Shown here piece after piece: positions 8,429-17,514 of a DNA stretch of 64,000 nt. Position 1 is the stretch's first letter. Each line of letters opens with the position of its first letter. This DNA comes from RGIG5612 sp045616165 (GTDB taxonomy: Bacteria > Bacillota > Clostridia > Lachnospirales > Lachnospiraceae). The translations under genes and the position numbers were made by a program. The stretch lies in contig JAZLGF010000049.1 in the NCBI GenBank assembly GCA_045616165.1, positions 8,778 to 72,777 of the forward strand, in the 5' to 3' direction. A model generated the notes under the pieces. It was not told where the DNA came from and did not search any database. It saw only the letters and a list, made by a program, of their open reading frames with translations.

Positions 8429-9914
8429 TCATAATGCTTTTTTATATTTTTCTATAACTATCTCACTGCTCCACGGGAATAAATACCGCACTTCCGTAGG
8501 ATTCGCAATGAAGGCAACCTCGCTTTTCGGTACCATTTTCGTCTTTACGCCAAAATCATTCAAGTAAATGCCTCTCATTCTCCAGTAATAACACACGGTT
8601 TGTATCAAGTGATGCTTTCCATTTGACTTTATCCATTTCAAGAAATTATCATATGCGCTACTTGATATCTTTTGTTTCATCCTTTTCAATGGTTGATAAC
8701 GAAGCGTAAAACCTGCGCCATGTTTCTTTATGCCAAATGTCTCTCGATCAACACCAGCCTCTTCGCATATTCTGCGAGGAATTGGACGATCATAACCATT
8801 GAATAATGACCATGGCGCCATTTCATCAGACTGCGATATTTTTTGAATACTTGTCCATGCCGAAGCTCCAAATAATGGCATTGGTACGGAAATATAATCC
8901 AACCACAATCTTCTTTCTGATATGCCTAAATGAGAAAGCATATCAACAAATTGGAAATTATCATTTACTATTCCCAATTCCCTTGCCCATACTGAATCTC
9001 CTCGATCGCCCGTAAAAACAACTTTGTGATAAAAATCTTTATCAAAGTTGCCAAATGATATGTCTGATCCCATTTCACCAGAAGCAAGATACTCGGCTTC
9101 AAATAAATCTTCTCTATCCAAATGACCCATGGCATCTCGCTCAATAATAATGCCATATCCTAACTTCTTAGCTACTTCAACGCCACTATCCTCCACATAT
9201 TTTCCAGTAGCTTCAAAAGTTACCGCTGTATCACAGCCATGGCGTTTTGCAATTGTTGCGCAACATGGTGCATCATAACCTTTAGAAATTGTTGTTACCA
9301 ATCCATAAGGGGTTATTCTACTCTTATCCATGGCATTCTCGCACATTTTACCTATTGCATTATCTAATCGAACGTAATAGTCTTTAAAATCTACGAAAGG
9401 ACGTTCTTTTTCTTTTACTAATACCTGTAGATGATTGTCATCAAAAATTTCAATATTTCTGTAATACCATATCTGTACATCCATGCTATTATTCGAATCA
9501 TCAAGAACATGTATGGTACTTTTATAATCAACAATTCCATTCAGTACCGTATTAAAGTCAACTTCATAATGAACATATTCTCCATCAATTTTCCAGTTAA
9601 GTTTGGCAAGTAATAAGTGAAGACTATTGCTTACGCAATACCCCCCCCGCGAGTTTTGCAGAGAATAAACCATATGTAACATGTGTAGGAGTCGAAAAAA
9701 TAATTCTATTATTTTTTACTTCCGCTCCCGTACCACAAAACCAATTTGATGAAACAAACTGTCCTTTAGTAAAATCACCATTCCATGCACCTTCAACAAA
9801 ATAACCATCTTCGCAGCATACCGATACACCATGAGTAACTTTGGCTATCCCATCCTTAACATGTGCAAGCCATGACATCGGTGCTATATCCTTGACCTCA
9901 TACTCAATTCTCAT
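8429..9914 (-). pseudogene. Asparagine-synthase-like PP-loop enzyme, frameshifted at a G8 tract
   Basis: Two overlapping frames form one protein. The first, from the ATG at 9914 (AAGGGGGA upstream), encodes ~90 residues ending THVTYGLFSAKLAGG. The second, to 8429, continues YCVSNSLHLLLAKL and carries an SGGxDS-like PP-loop variant (TTISKGYDAPCCA). The join is at a run of eight G on the coding strand (9641-9648); seven G would fuse the frames into about 495 residues. PP-loop enzymes of this kind adenylate a carboxyl or carbonyl and transfer nitrogen, as in asparagine synthase or QueC. It lies between the GNAT-PLP fusion and the ATP-grasp ligase. It may be a phase-variable gene in its OFF state, a true pseudogene or a sequencing error. 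Confidence 0.7.
9641..9648 (-). repeat. Homopolymeric G8 tract, possible phase-variation switch
   Basis: Eight consecutive C on the + strand (G on the coding strand), exactly where the two halves of the PP-loop gene change frame. G/C runs this long are rare in such AT-rich DNA; the only other of this length is at 4944-4951. Confidence 0.6.
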
Positions 9915-9960
9915 CACTCAATCCCCCTTGTGTTATTCTATGTTCAAAACTGAGCAAGCT

Positions 9961-11460
9961 CTATTTCGACAAATAATCAAAAAACAACGGTGTGCCACCT
10001 GTGTGAATAAATAAAATATTTCTCCCTTTTATCCCGTTTGTTTTTATGTACTCGTCCATACCCACAAATGCTTTACCGGTATAAGTATCATCCATTGCGA
10101 CTCCATAAGTACTCATTACACGATTTATGGTTTTATCTACGCGGCTATCTTCCTTCCCATATCCAGAAGTGTAATCATCAATAAAAATCGTCGCCGATTG
10201 AATAACCTCTTCACTCATTTTATTTCCTATATATGATCTGACACTGTCTACTACAACATCTCTTCCTCTTGGGTTCTTTCTTGCAATGCTGATTCCAACA
10301 ATTTTTCTATCATCATTGTGTATCAACTGCCCACAAATCATTCCGGCTTGTGTTGTCCCTGTCCCACTCGCATGAAAAATGTAATCAAAATGAATATTCT
10401 GTATCTGTTCGAACTGTCGGATTTCTTCATAGCAATCTACATAAGCTTGCGTTCCAATGTTTCCATGCCCGCCACCGGGTATAAAATAAGGTTTTTTACC
10501 TTTAGTTTGGAGTTCAAAGAGCTTTTGCTCAATCGTATCGTGAACCTCTGTCACTGGAACTATAGTTATCTCTGCCCCAAACAATTCCATCATTTTACTA
10601 TTGAACGTAGGAACAGACGCCTCTTCCGGGGAAATAATATAGCAGGGCATTTTTTTTGACACACATAAATTGGAAATGACGCGGCAATGGTTAGAGCTAC
10701 TGCTTCCATATGTAACGACGCAATCAAAATCACCTGATTCTATTTCCTTAAAAAACAAAGCGGCCTTTCTTGCTTTATTACCGCCAAAGGAAAATGGAAT
10801 CAAATCTTCACGTTTAATAAACAAAATGTTATTATCTACTTCCCCTATTCGTTGCACAGGTGTTGGAGATATTGAAGAAACCGTTGTCATCGACTTCCAA
10901 GTTTCAATTGTTATTTCATAATAGAGTTTTACCCCACCCTCCACTTGGTTATCTACAATTGTATATCTTACACAATTTATAAGTTCGCTAACATTTTTAC
11001 AAAAGAGATCCTCAACAAAATAACCCTCTTGCTTAAACCCCACTTTCTCATATAAGTAAATTGCAGTTTCATTGTTTGCATCAACAGTAAGATATACTTT
11101 GTGAAGTCTCAGCTTTTTAAATGCAAACTCAATAATGGATTTTGTTGCTTTCGTTGCGATTCCTTTATGTTTGAAGTCATTTTCACCGATTGTGATATAA
11201 TACTCAGCTTTCCGATTGACATAATCAATTTGAAGAAGTCCTATCAATCCGATTGGAAGTCCGTTATACTCAATAATACAATCTAATCGTTTTGAATTGT
11301 CCTTATTCTTAAACCAATTTATCGTCTTTTCAATTTCAAGAGGAAGATCATAATGAAGATATTGATTATTTTCTGGATTATTTATCCATTCAACTTTTTT
11401 TTTGATATCTGTCTTCTCAAGTTCTCTAAGAACAACATCTTTATATCGTGCGACTATCAT
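9961..11460 (-). CDS. Fusion of GNAT acetyltransferase and PLP-dependent D-cysteine desulfhydrase/ACC-deaminase-like enzyme
   Basis: 499 residues in two parts. Residues 1-~165 are a RimJ/PseH-type GNAT domain (acetyl-CoA loop near HKGIATKATKSI, then LYEKVGFKQEGYF). Residues ~185-499 belong to the TrpB-like PLP fold of ACC deaminase and D-cysteine desulfhydrase: SFGGNKARKA holds the PLP lysine (K229), followed by TYGSSSSNHCR, HASGTGTTQAGM and LFIHTGGTPLFF. The ATG overlaps the stop of the upstream priming transferase by 4 nt, so translation is coupled. The pairing suggests making or reshaping an amino acid and N-acylating an amino sugar for the same glycan. The true substrate cannot be read from sequence. 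Confidence 0.8.
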   Translation of the reverse strand: MIVARYKDVVLRELEKTDIKKKVEWINNPENNQYLHYDLPLEIEKTINWFKNKDNSKRLDCIIEYNGLPIGLIGLLQIDYVNRKAEYYITIGENDFKHKGIATKATKSIIEFAFKKLRLHKVYLTVDANNETAIYLYEKVGFKQEGYFVEDLFCKNVSELINCVRYTIVDNQVEGGVKLYYEITIETWKSMTTVSSISPTPVQRIGEVDNNILFIKREDLIPFSFGGNKARKAALFFKEIESGDFDCVVTYGSSSSNHCRVISNLCVSKKMPCYIISPEEASVPTFNSKMMELFGAEITIVPVTEVHDTIEQKLFELQTKGKKPYFIPGGGHGNIGTQAYVDCYEEIRQFEQIQNIHFDYIFHASGTGTTQAGMICGQLIHNDDRKIVGISIARKNPRGRDVVVDSVRSYIGNKMSEEVIQSATIFIDDYTSGYGKEDSRVDKTINRVMSTYGVAMDDTYTGKAFVGMDEYIKTNGIKGRNILFIHTGGTPLFFDYLSK

Positions 11461-12143
11461 TGTTTTTCACCCTTAACTCTTTCTATATGAGGATTAATAG
11501 CTCCATCACTCGTTATAATCCAATCTTTCCGTTCATCTAACAGTTTACCAACTGTAAATTGCTTTCCGATTAAAATGTCTGACCGTTTAACTGTTTTAAT
11601 TACAGTTTTAAGCAGTATTTTTAAATCGAAAAGGAATGTGCATTTCTCTACATATTCTATATCATATGAGAATTTTTCTTCCCATGTACATCTATTTCTT
11701 CCATTCACTTGCGCCCATCCTGAAAGTCCTGGTCGTACATCATGACGATGGCGTTCTTCCTTGGTGTAATATGGTAGATACTCCTTCAAAAGCGGTCGTG
11801 GGCCGATTACACTCATATCTCCCTTGAGAATATTCCATGCTTCTGGGAGTTCATCTAAGCTTGTACTTCGTAAAAACCTCCCAAACTTTGTAAGGCGAAT
11901 ATCATCCGGTAACAAATTACCATTTAAATCTTTTTCATTTGTCATTGAACGGAATTTGTACAGATAAAAAATTCTCTCATTTTCCCCTGGCCTTGCCTGC
12001 TTAAAAATCACTGGTTTTCCTAATTTTATTCGTACAATAATTGCTACAATCGCATACAACCAACAAAAAACAATCATTGCTAACAAAGCACAAACAATAT
12101 CAAGTAACCTCTTTATATGTTTTGAATAAAATGTTTTTTTCAT
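11457..12143 (-). CDS. Undecaprenyl-phosphate sugar phosphotransferase (PglC/EpsL-type, short)
   Basis: 228 residues, about the size of the minimal monotopic phosphoglycosyl transferases. One N-terminal membrane segment (IVCALLAMIVFCWLYAIVAI) is followed by the family signature: KFRSM, STSLDELPEAWNILKGDMS (with the Asp-Glu dyad), IGPRPLL and RPGLSGWAQVNGRN. It moves a sugar-1-phosphate from a UDP-sugar to undecaprenyl phosphate and so starts a glycan repeat unit. It is the first of three such enzymes in the window. It leads the module with the GNAT-PLP fusion, the PP-loop gene and ATP-grasp ligase, which suggests this set acts on one glycan. Confidence 0.88.
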   Translation of the reverse strand: MKKTFYSKHIKRLLDIVCALLAMIVFCWLYAIVAIIVRIKLGKPVIFKQARPGENERIFYLYKFRSMTNEKDLNGNLLPDDIRLTKFGRFLRSTSLDELPEAWNILKGDMSVIGPRPLLKEYLPYYTKEERHRHDVRPGLSGWAQVNGRNRCTWEEKFSYDIEYVEKCTFLFDLKILLKTVIKTVKRSDILIGKQFTVGKLLDERKDWIITSDGAINPHIERVKGEKQ

Positions 12144-12499
12144 TATCTATTAGTCTAGCCTTTATATTATTTATTCTAATATAATCGTGCCAATAATATT
12201 AATTCCATACTTAGAACACAGCACACATTCATCATGAATATTCTCGTCAGTTGAAACTTCCATCTGCTCCTCTAAGACTGCTCCATACATTTTCGCCAAC
12301 TATCGTTTGCGTTTGCGAATCACTTGCGTTTCCACTCTTAAACCATCCATAAACATCAAGGACAACTACGCTTATCACTAAACAAATAATAAGCGCATGC
12401 CATCTTTGGCAAATATAAAGCAACATTTCTAATAAGCTTATTTTTTTCGCGATTTTCCATAGGAATCCCCTTACGCTACATTTTATTATTAATTATTAC
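12144..12499. other. Intergenic stretch with a possible gene fragment
   Basis: A 39-codon minus-strand frame at 12171-12290 (starts MYGAVLEEQMEVSTDE) has no clear ribosome site and matches nothing I recognise; it may be a remnant. Around 12395-12450, AAATATAAAGCAAC followed by a T-rich run resembles the orphan terminator region at 5680-5720. No intact gene is seen. Confidence 0.35.
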
Positions 12500-14050
12500 T
12501 TATTGAATTCTCTTTTTTATATGTAAATCATCCAATTTGATTTTTATATAAATTTTTGCTTTTTTTATAATCGCAAAAAACATTGGTTCCTTGACTATAA
12601 ACAATATAATGCCAAATATAACAAATGCAATAATAGTTTTAATAATAAAATCTAGATAAACATTCCAAAAATAAATTTTATTCAAAAAAAGCATAGTCCC
12701 TGTCAGTCCTAATACCCCAACAAGTATTTTCCAATAACTTTTTACATTTTTTTTATTTAATACTTTTATATGTCTTCTATTAAAATTAATAAGCATAATA
12801 ATAATAAAAACTACACTTGCTATAGCCGTTGCTCCCACTACGCCGTATACTCCTAATGGTTTTACTAATGCAATTGATAAACCAATATTTAAAACCACCT
12901 CTAAAATGCCAAGCGTCATTGGTCTTTTTGTATCATTAATAGCATAATAGGCTCTACTTAAAACCGTTTTAATACAAGCCGGAAGCAAACACAATCCATA
13001 CATAGATAAGCCAATTGCACAACTACTTATTGCTTTTGAGTCAAAATTTCCATGCCCATAAACAATTGAAACAATATCTGTTGAACAAAAAAGCATTACA
13101 ATTATAATTGGAATGCAGACAATAAATAAAATTTTATAGCAAGATATTAATATTTTTGATATCTCCTCATTATCATTTTTAGCACCAGCTTCAGCTAATT
13201 CTGTAAACATAACTGTTGATAAAGGTGCATTAACAATAGCTATAACGAATTGAAACAAAACAGCAGCGTAAGATACCGCAGTAACCACGCCTGCCTCAAC
13301 AGTTGATAATAACGTCCTATCTACCACCTGATTAATTTCAACCGTTGCTTGACTAATAAGAATTGGCAATGCTTGTAATGCAAGTATTTTTATTCCTTCA
13401 TCTTTTAATCCATACTTAAAAGATAATTTTCCATATTTCCGGCCTTTTATATATAAAACTATCCATTGAATAAAATATGCAACAGGAACAGAAATCGCCA
13501 ATACTAAAACGCCCCATGAATCTGCAAAAAAAACAATCGCAACAATTAATACTATGCTGTTTATTATCGAACAAACCGTAGAAAAACCATATATTTTCTC
13601 AGCATTTAATAAATGTGTATATAAACTCACGATTAAAGAAAAAAGAAATCCAATAGACATTATTCGAAAATATTTAATTGTTGTAATAAAGATTTCGCCT
13701 GAATATGTTGGTGCAATAACTTTTACCACTCCTGGAGCAATAATTATTAATATTAATGAAATTCCAACAGCAATCAGCGAAAGTGCAGTAATTACTTTAG
13801 TTGCATATTTTTTTTCATCATGTTGATTTATTTTTCTCTGAATATATAATGGAACAAATGCAACAGCCATAGCTGTTGTCAACATATATAATATGTTGCT
13901 TACGAATCCATGCGCAACATTAAATGCGTCTGTTTCTATTGTGGCACCAAAATAAGAAGCTTGAATTATTGATTTAACAAAACCAGTAATTTTAGCCAAT
14001 AATGATAAACAAAATACTATTGCAGTTGCCTTAAAAATACTTTTTTTCAT
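12500..14050 (-). CDS. MurJ/Wzx-type lipid-linked oligosaccharide flippase
   Basis: 516 residues, almost entirely hydrophobic, with about 14 predicted membrane segments. The start (LLAKITGFVKSIIQASYFGA, then TDAFNVA) is the MviN/MurJ family signature of the MOP superfamily. Position in a sugar locus beside a polymerase and far from cell-wall genes suggests it flips a glycan repeat unit on undecaprenyl diphosphate (a Wzx role) rather than lipid II. It lies 26 nt after the polymerase gene upstream and is the last gene of this block before a 356-nt gap. Confidence 0.85.
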   Translation of the reverse strand: MKKSIFKATAIVFCLSLLAKITGFVKSIIQASYFGATIETDAFNVAHGFVSNILYMLTTAMAVAFVPLYIQRKINQHDEKKYATKVITALSLIAVGISLILIIIAPGVVKVIAPTYSGEIFITTIKYFRIMSIGFLFSLIVSLYTHLLNAEKIYGFSTVCSIINSIVLIVAIVFFADSWGVLVLAISVPVAYFIQWIVLYIKGRKYGKLSFKYGLKDEGIKILALQALPILISQATVEINQVVDRTLLSTVEAGVVTAVSYAAVLFQFVIAIVNAPLSTVMFTELAEAGAKNDNEEISKILISCYKILFIVCIPIIIVMLFCSTDIVSIVYGHGNFDSKAISSCAIGLSMYGLCLLPACIKTVLSRAYYAINDTKRPMTLGILEVVLNIGLSIALVKPLGVYGVVGATAIASVVFIIIMLINFNRRHIKVLNKKNVKSYWKILVGVLGLTGTMLFLNKIYFWNVYLDFIIKTIIAFVIFGIILFIVKEPMFFAIIKKAKIYIKIKLDDLHIKKRIQ

Positions 14051-14076
14051 AGTGTTTTAACATAAAGTTTTTTTCA

Positions 14077-15243
14077 TCAGAAAATTTTATAATTTAATTC
14101 ATTTTTACAAAACCCTAATAAAATAAAAAATTCAACACTTTGCAAATATGACCCACTAAACAACAATGGAACTAATCCGTATGCAATCAACATTAGAAGA
14201 AATGTTCGATTATGTGTTTTCATAAATGTTTTTAGTAAAATAATAATCAATATAATTAGCAAGAGAATTGCCATAATAAAGCCAAAATGAATCGCTAAAT
14301 CTAAAAAAATATTATGTGAATATGATCCCAATATTCTATATTCTGCTCCAATTCCTTTACCAATTATAGGCTCACCTTTTATTAAATTAAAAGCTTTTTC
14401 ATAAATATCAAATCTACCACTATCATGCTTTATAAATTGATTTGCACTAACAAGAATTAACGTTCGGCTCTTTATACCTAAATAACTAACTATTTGATTT
14501 ACCAATTTTAAAATACTATTACTAAAAACAGCAATTACACCTAACCCCCCAATTACAATAATTTTTTTAATTAATTTAATATCAGAAAATAATAGCACCA
14601 AAATAACAAATATTAAAAAACAAATAATTGGTCCTCTTGACCCAGAAAAAATAATTATTAAAAAACTCAGTAATGCTAGCAATGCCGAAAAAAATTTTTT
14701 TATATTTTTAGTTACCCTATAGGAATAAAATAATAATGGTAACAATAAATAATATCCAAGCGACATACTATAACGTGTTTGTCCTTTAATAATTCTCAAA
14801 AGCCAAAACATCACACCTGTTACAAGAATGGCAAAAGCTAACACTCGTAACACTTGTTCAAATGCAGATGATTTTTTTACCATCGAAATATTTATTGCTG
14901 AAGGAATGCACATTCCAAATAAATCAAAAATATATTTATTCAAGAAAGGCCTATTTTCAGGAAAAACACAAAAATTCCATAAAAATATAATCACAAAAAC
15001 TAAATAAATAAATATTATTTCAATCAAACGTTCTTTAATCCAATATTGCACACTCCATAACATAGGCAATGCTGCTAACCCTATCATAATAATATGCAAA
15101 ATAAAACTTTGTCCTAATATTTCATATAGTAGCAATTGCAATACTAATATAAATACTTGCCAAAAAACAGCAAATACCAATTTTTCATCTTTTTGCCATC
15201 TATTTTTTTGATATTTTATTTTTTTACTAATTCTTGTTATCAT
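14077..15243 (-). CDS. O-antigen ligase/Wzy-like polysaccharide polymerase
   Basis: 388 residues with about 10-11 membrane segments and one larger external loop with GRFDIYEKAFNLIKGEPIIGKGIGAEYR (split here by its GxG turns), then SYSHNIFLDLAIHFGFIM. The loop and the H-N-x-F/Y-L pattern are typical of the O-antigen ligase/polymerase family (Wzy_C). Likely role: joining repeat units on the outer face of the membrane after flipping. It sits between the flippase and a GT4 glycosyltransferase. A second enzyme of this family is at 26923-28125, so two different polymers may be made. Confidence 0.8.
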   Translation of the reverse strand: MITRISKKIKYQKNRWQKDEKLVFAVFWQVFILVLQLLLYEILGQSFILHIIMIGLAALPMLWSVQYWIKERLIEIIFIYLVFVIIFLWNFCVFPENRPFLNKYIFDLFGMCIPSAINISMVKKSSAFEQVLRVLAFAILVTGVMFWLLRIIKGQTRYSMSLGYYLLLPLLFYSYRVTKNIKKFFSALLALLSFLIIIFSGSRGPIICFLIFVILVLLFSDIKLIKKIIVIGGLGVIAVFSNSILKLVNQIVSYLGIKSRTLILVSANQFIKHDSGRFDIYEKAFNLIKGEPIIGKGIGAEYRILGSYSHNIFLDLAIHFGFIMAILLLIILIIILLKTFMKTHNRTFLLMLIAYGLVPLLFSGSYLQSVEFFILLGFCKNELNYKIF

Positions 15244-15305
15244 TCATTATAAAGTGTAAAAATAAATTACAATATATAATTTATTTATTACAGCAAACAA
15301 AATAA

Positions 15306-16421
15306 TTATTTTCTATCTAGCACTCTTTCATACAAACTCACTAACTTTTTTTCTTCTTTTTCCCAGTTAAATTCTTCTTTTATTGCCTTTCGACCATTTT
15401 CTCCCATTCTTTTAGCCTCTTCTGGATTATTCAAAATATGTCTGATTTTTTCTGATATTTCAATCACATTTGTTGGATTAGCAACTAACCCAAATTGATA
15501 TTTTTTTATTATTTTTTCATTATATGGCGTCCTTGAAATTATTACAGGTAATCCCAGTGACAAATATTCATAAACTTTAGTTGGAAGATTTTCAGCCATT
15601 AAATATTGACCTTCATTTAATAAAGTCGCAAGCCCGACTTGACAATGCTGAAGAAAATCATTAACTTCTAATCTATTTAATACCCCAACGTATTTTGTAT
15701 TAATAAATTCTGGCATTAATTCGAGTTTATTTTTATATGTCGGTGCAATTCTTCCTGCTAAAAACAATGATGCTCCTGCTATATATGTTGCCTTAACTGC
15801 ATTTGTTATTCCTCTTGATTCCGTTAAGCCACCTATATAACAAACACTATTCTTATGCTTGCAAACTTTTGCATCAAATCTATCATACAACTCACTCAAA
15901 ATTGGAGTATTATTAACATACTCAAAATTTTTACACATTCCTTCAAATGGGTTTTTTCCATTAATTGTACACGGAAAAATAACTGCATCAATTTTTTTTA
16001 ATGATTGTCGCTCATACATTGTATAAATTTTTGCAATAATATTTGTAATTTTTTTTGGAATATAATGTTTTCTTTTTAATTGTTCTCTATAAAACTCATG
16101 ACTATCAAAAATTACTTTTTTCCTTTTTTGCTTTAATTTAAGTCCATACGGCCAAAGCTCTGGGTCATGAAAGTGATATATGTCACAGTCTAACTCCAAA
16201 GCTTTGTTATATATAGCTCTTGTGCTTTTAATCATTCTATTTATCCTATTGTGTGATAAATCTCCAATCCCTATAACATTTACACCTTTTTCAATTCTAG
16301 ATTTCCCTTGACCAACAAGATAAACATCATACCCATTTTTAGCTAACGAAACACATTCCTTCTGAAAAATTCTTACATCAGTTGTATTATGTGCACTAGT
16401 CATATGGCAAACTTTAGTCAT
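15306..16421 (-). CDS. GT4-family glycosyltransferase
   Basis: 371 residues with the GT-B fold of family 4: an N-terminal acceptor domain (MTKVCHMTSAHNTTDVRIFQ, DIYHFHDPELW) and a C-terminal donor domain with PTKVYEYLSLGLPVIIS, the E-x7-E-like nucleotide-sugar site. The end of the protein (NGRKAIKEEFNWEKEEKKLV) is a usual GT4 tail. It overlaps the upstream epimerase gene by 8 nt, which suggests translational coupling. The linked pathway suggests that diacetamido-mannuronic acid could be its donor, but linkage and donor are not readable from sequence. Confidence 0.85.
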   Translation of the reverse strand: MTKVCHMTSAHNTTDVRIFQKECVSLAKNGYDVYLVGQGKSRIEKGVNVIGIGDLSHNRINRMIKSTRAIYNKALELDCDIYHFHDPELWPYGLKLKQKRKKVIFDSHEFYREQLKRKHYIPKKITNIIAKIYTMYERQSLKKIDAVIFPCTINGKNPFEGMCKNFEYVNNTPILSELYDRFDAKVCKHKNSVCYIGGLTESRGITNAVKATYIAGASLFLAGRIAPTYKNKLELMPEFINTKYVGVLNRLEVNDFLQHCQVGLATLLNEGQYLMAENLPTKVYEYLSLGLPVIISRTPYNEKIIKKYQFGLVANPTNVIEISEKIRHILNNPEEAKRMGENGRKAIKEEFNWEKEEKKLVSLYERVLDRK

Positions 16422-17514
16422 TTAAATATTCCTCTATTAAATCTGAAATTTTTGCTGCACTATTACCATCGCCAAACGGTTTGTATTTTTCATCAAATAT
16501 TATTTTTTTACCTAATTTTTCTAAAATATCTTCCTTTTTAGGTTTAGCAAGCTGATTATAGCCATTAACCATTACTTCTGGCCATCCGACCCAATCAAAA
16601 ACCGTAACACATGGCTTTTTTGCAAAGAATGCTTCCCTCTGCAACCCACCAGAATCTGTAACAACTTTTATTGCTCTGTTAACTAAAGCAATAGAGGTTA
16701 GATATCCTACTGGCTGTGTTAAAATTATTTTGTTATACCCATTTTGTTTACACAACCTTTTGGCACGTTCATGATTTCTAGGATGAACTGGATATATGGT
16801 CTTTGCATCTAAATTCTGCATTGCCATAAATATTTGATTTAATTTTTCATCTACGTCTGTATTTTCCTGTCGATGGCAGGTCATATAATAATAATTATCT
16901 GGAACTACAACTTGTTTCCCATTAAAATCAACTATATTATTTATTTCGTTTCCGGTAAGCTTCTTTGTATAATAAACAAAAGCATCATACATTGGATCTC
17001 CTACCAAATAAACAGAATCAACAAATCCTTCTCTTTTTAAAAATTCTATTCCCGATTCTGTGCATACTAAGTGTAACGATGAAACATGGTCTGTCACTAT
17101 TCTATTAATTTCTTCTGGATTTTCTAAAGTTCCTAATCTATTACCTGCTTCTACATGGCAAACTGGTATGTGCATTTTTACTGCTGCTAATGCAGCTGCC
17201 ATTGTTGAATTTGTATCCCCAAATACTAATAATAAATTTGGTTTTTCTTTAATCAATACTTCTTCAATTTTAATTAGCATTTCCCCAGTCATTTTCCCAT
17301 GATTCCCACCAGAAATGCCCAAATTATAGTTTGGATGAGGTATTTCCATTTCTTCAAAGAAAATATCAGACATATTATAATCATAATGCTGACCTGTATG
17401 AATAATCACCTCATCAAATCTTTTTCGAATTTCTTTTGAAACTACCGCTAATTTAATAAATTGTGGCCTTGCACCCACCACAGTACATATTTTTTTCACT
17501 TTTATAGCCTCCAA
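16414..17514 (-). CDS. wbpI: UDP-N-acetylglucosamine-type 2-epimerase (WbpI-like)
   Basis: 366 residues of the WecB/WbpI fold: TVVGARPQFIKLAVVSKEI at the N-terminus, HTGQHYDYNMSDIFF, VCHVEAGNR, YMTCHRQENTD and VTDSGGLQREAFF. These segments bind UDP and catalyse C2 epimerisation of UDP-N-acetyl sugars. In this operon the substrate is most likely UDP-GlcNAc(3NAc)A, giving UDP-ManNAc(3NAc)A as in WbpI of Pseudomonas aeruginosa, because the other four pathway genes lie directly upstream. A plain UDP-GlcNAc to UDP-ManNAc activity cannot be excluded. It overlaps the dehydrogenase gene by 13 nt. Confidence 0.85.
   Translation of the reverse strand: MEAIKVKKICTVVGARPQFIKLAVVSKEIRKRFDEVIIHTGQHYDYNMSDIFFEEMEIPHPNYNLGISGGNHGKMTGEMLIKIEEVLIKEKPNLLLVFGDTNSTMAAALAAVKMHIPVCHVEAGNRLGTLENPEEINRIVTDHVSSLHLVCTESGIEFLKREGFVDSVYLVGDPMYDAFVYYTKKLTGNEINNIVDFNGKQVVVPDNYYYMTCHRQENTDVDEKLNQIFMAMQNLDAKTIYPVHPRNHERAKRLCKQNGYNKIILTQPVGYLTSIALVNRAIKVVTDSGGLQREAFFAKKPCVTVFDWVGWPEVMVNGYNQLAKPKKEDILEKLGKKIIFDEKYKPFGDGNSAAKISDLIEEYLND

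Noticed and set aside
12171..12290. 39-codon minus frame as a real gene
   Set aside because: No ribosome site and no recognisable family; listed only as a possible remnant in the intergenic entry.
14541..14550. C6 run in the polymerase gene as another phase-variation tract
   Set aside because: Only six bases and coding a normal glycine-glycine; too short to single out.
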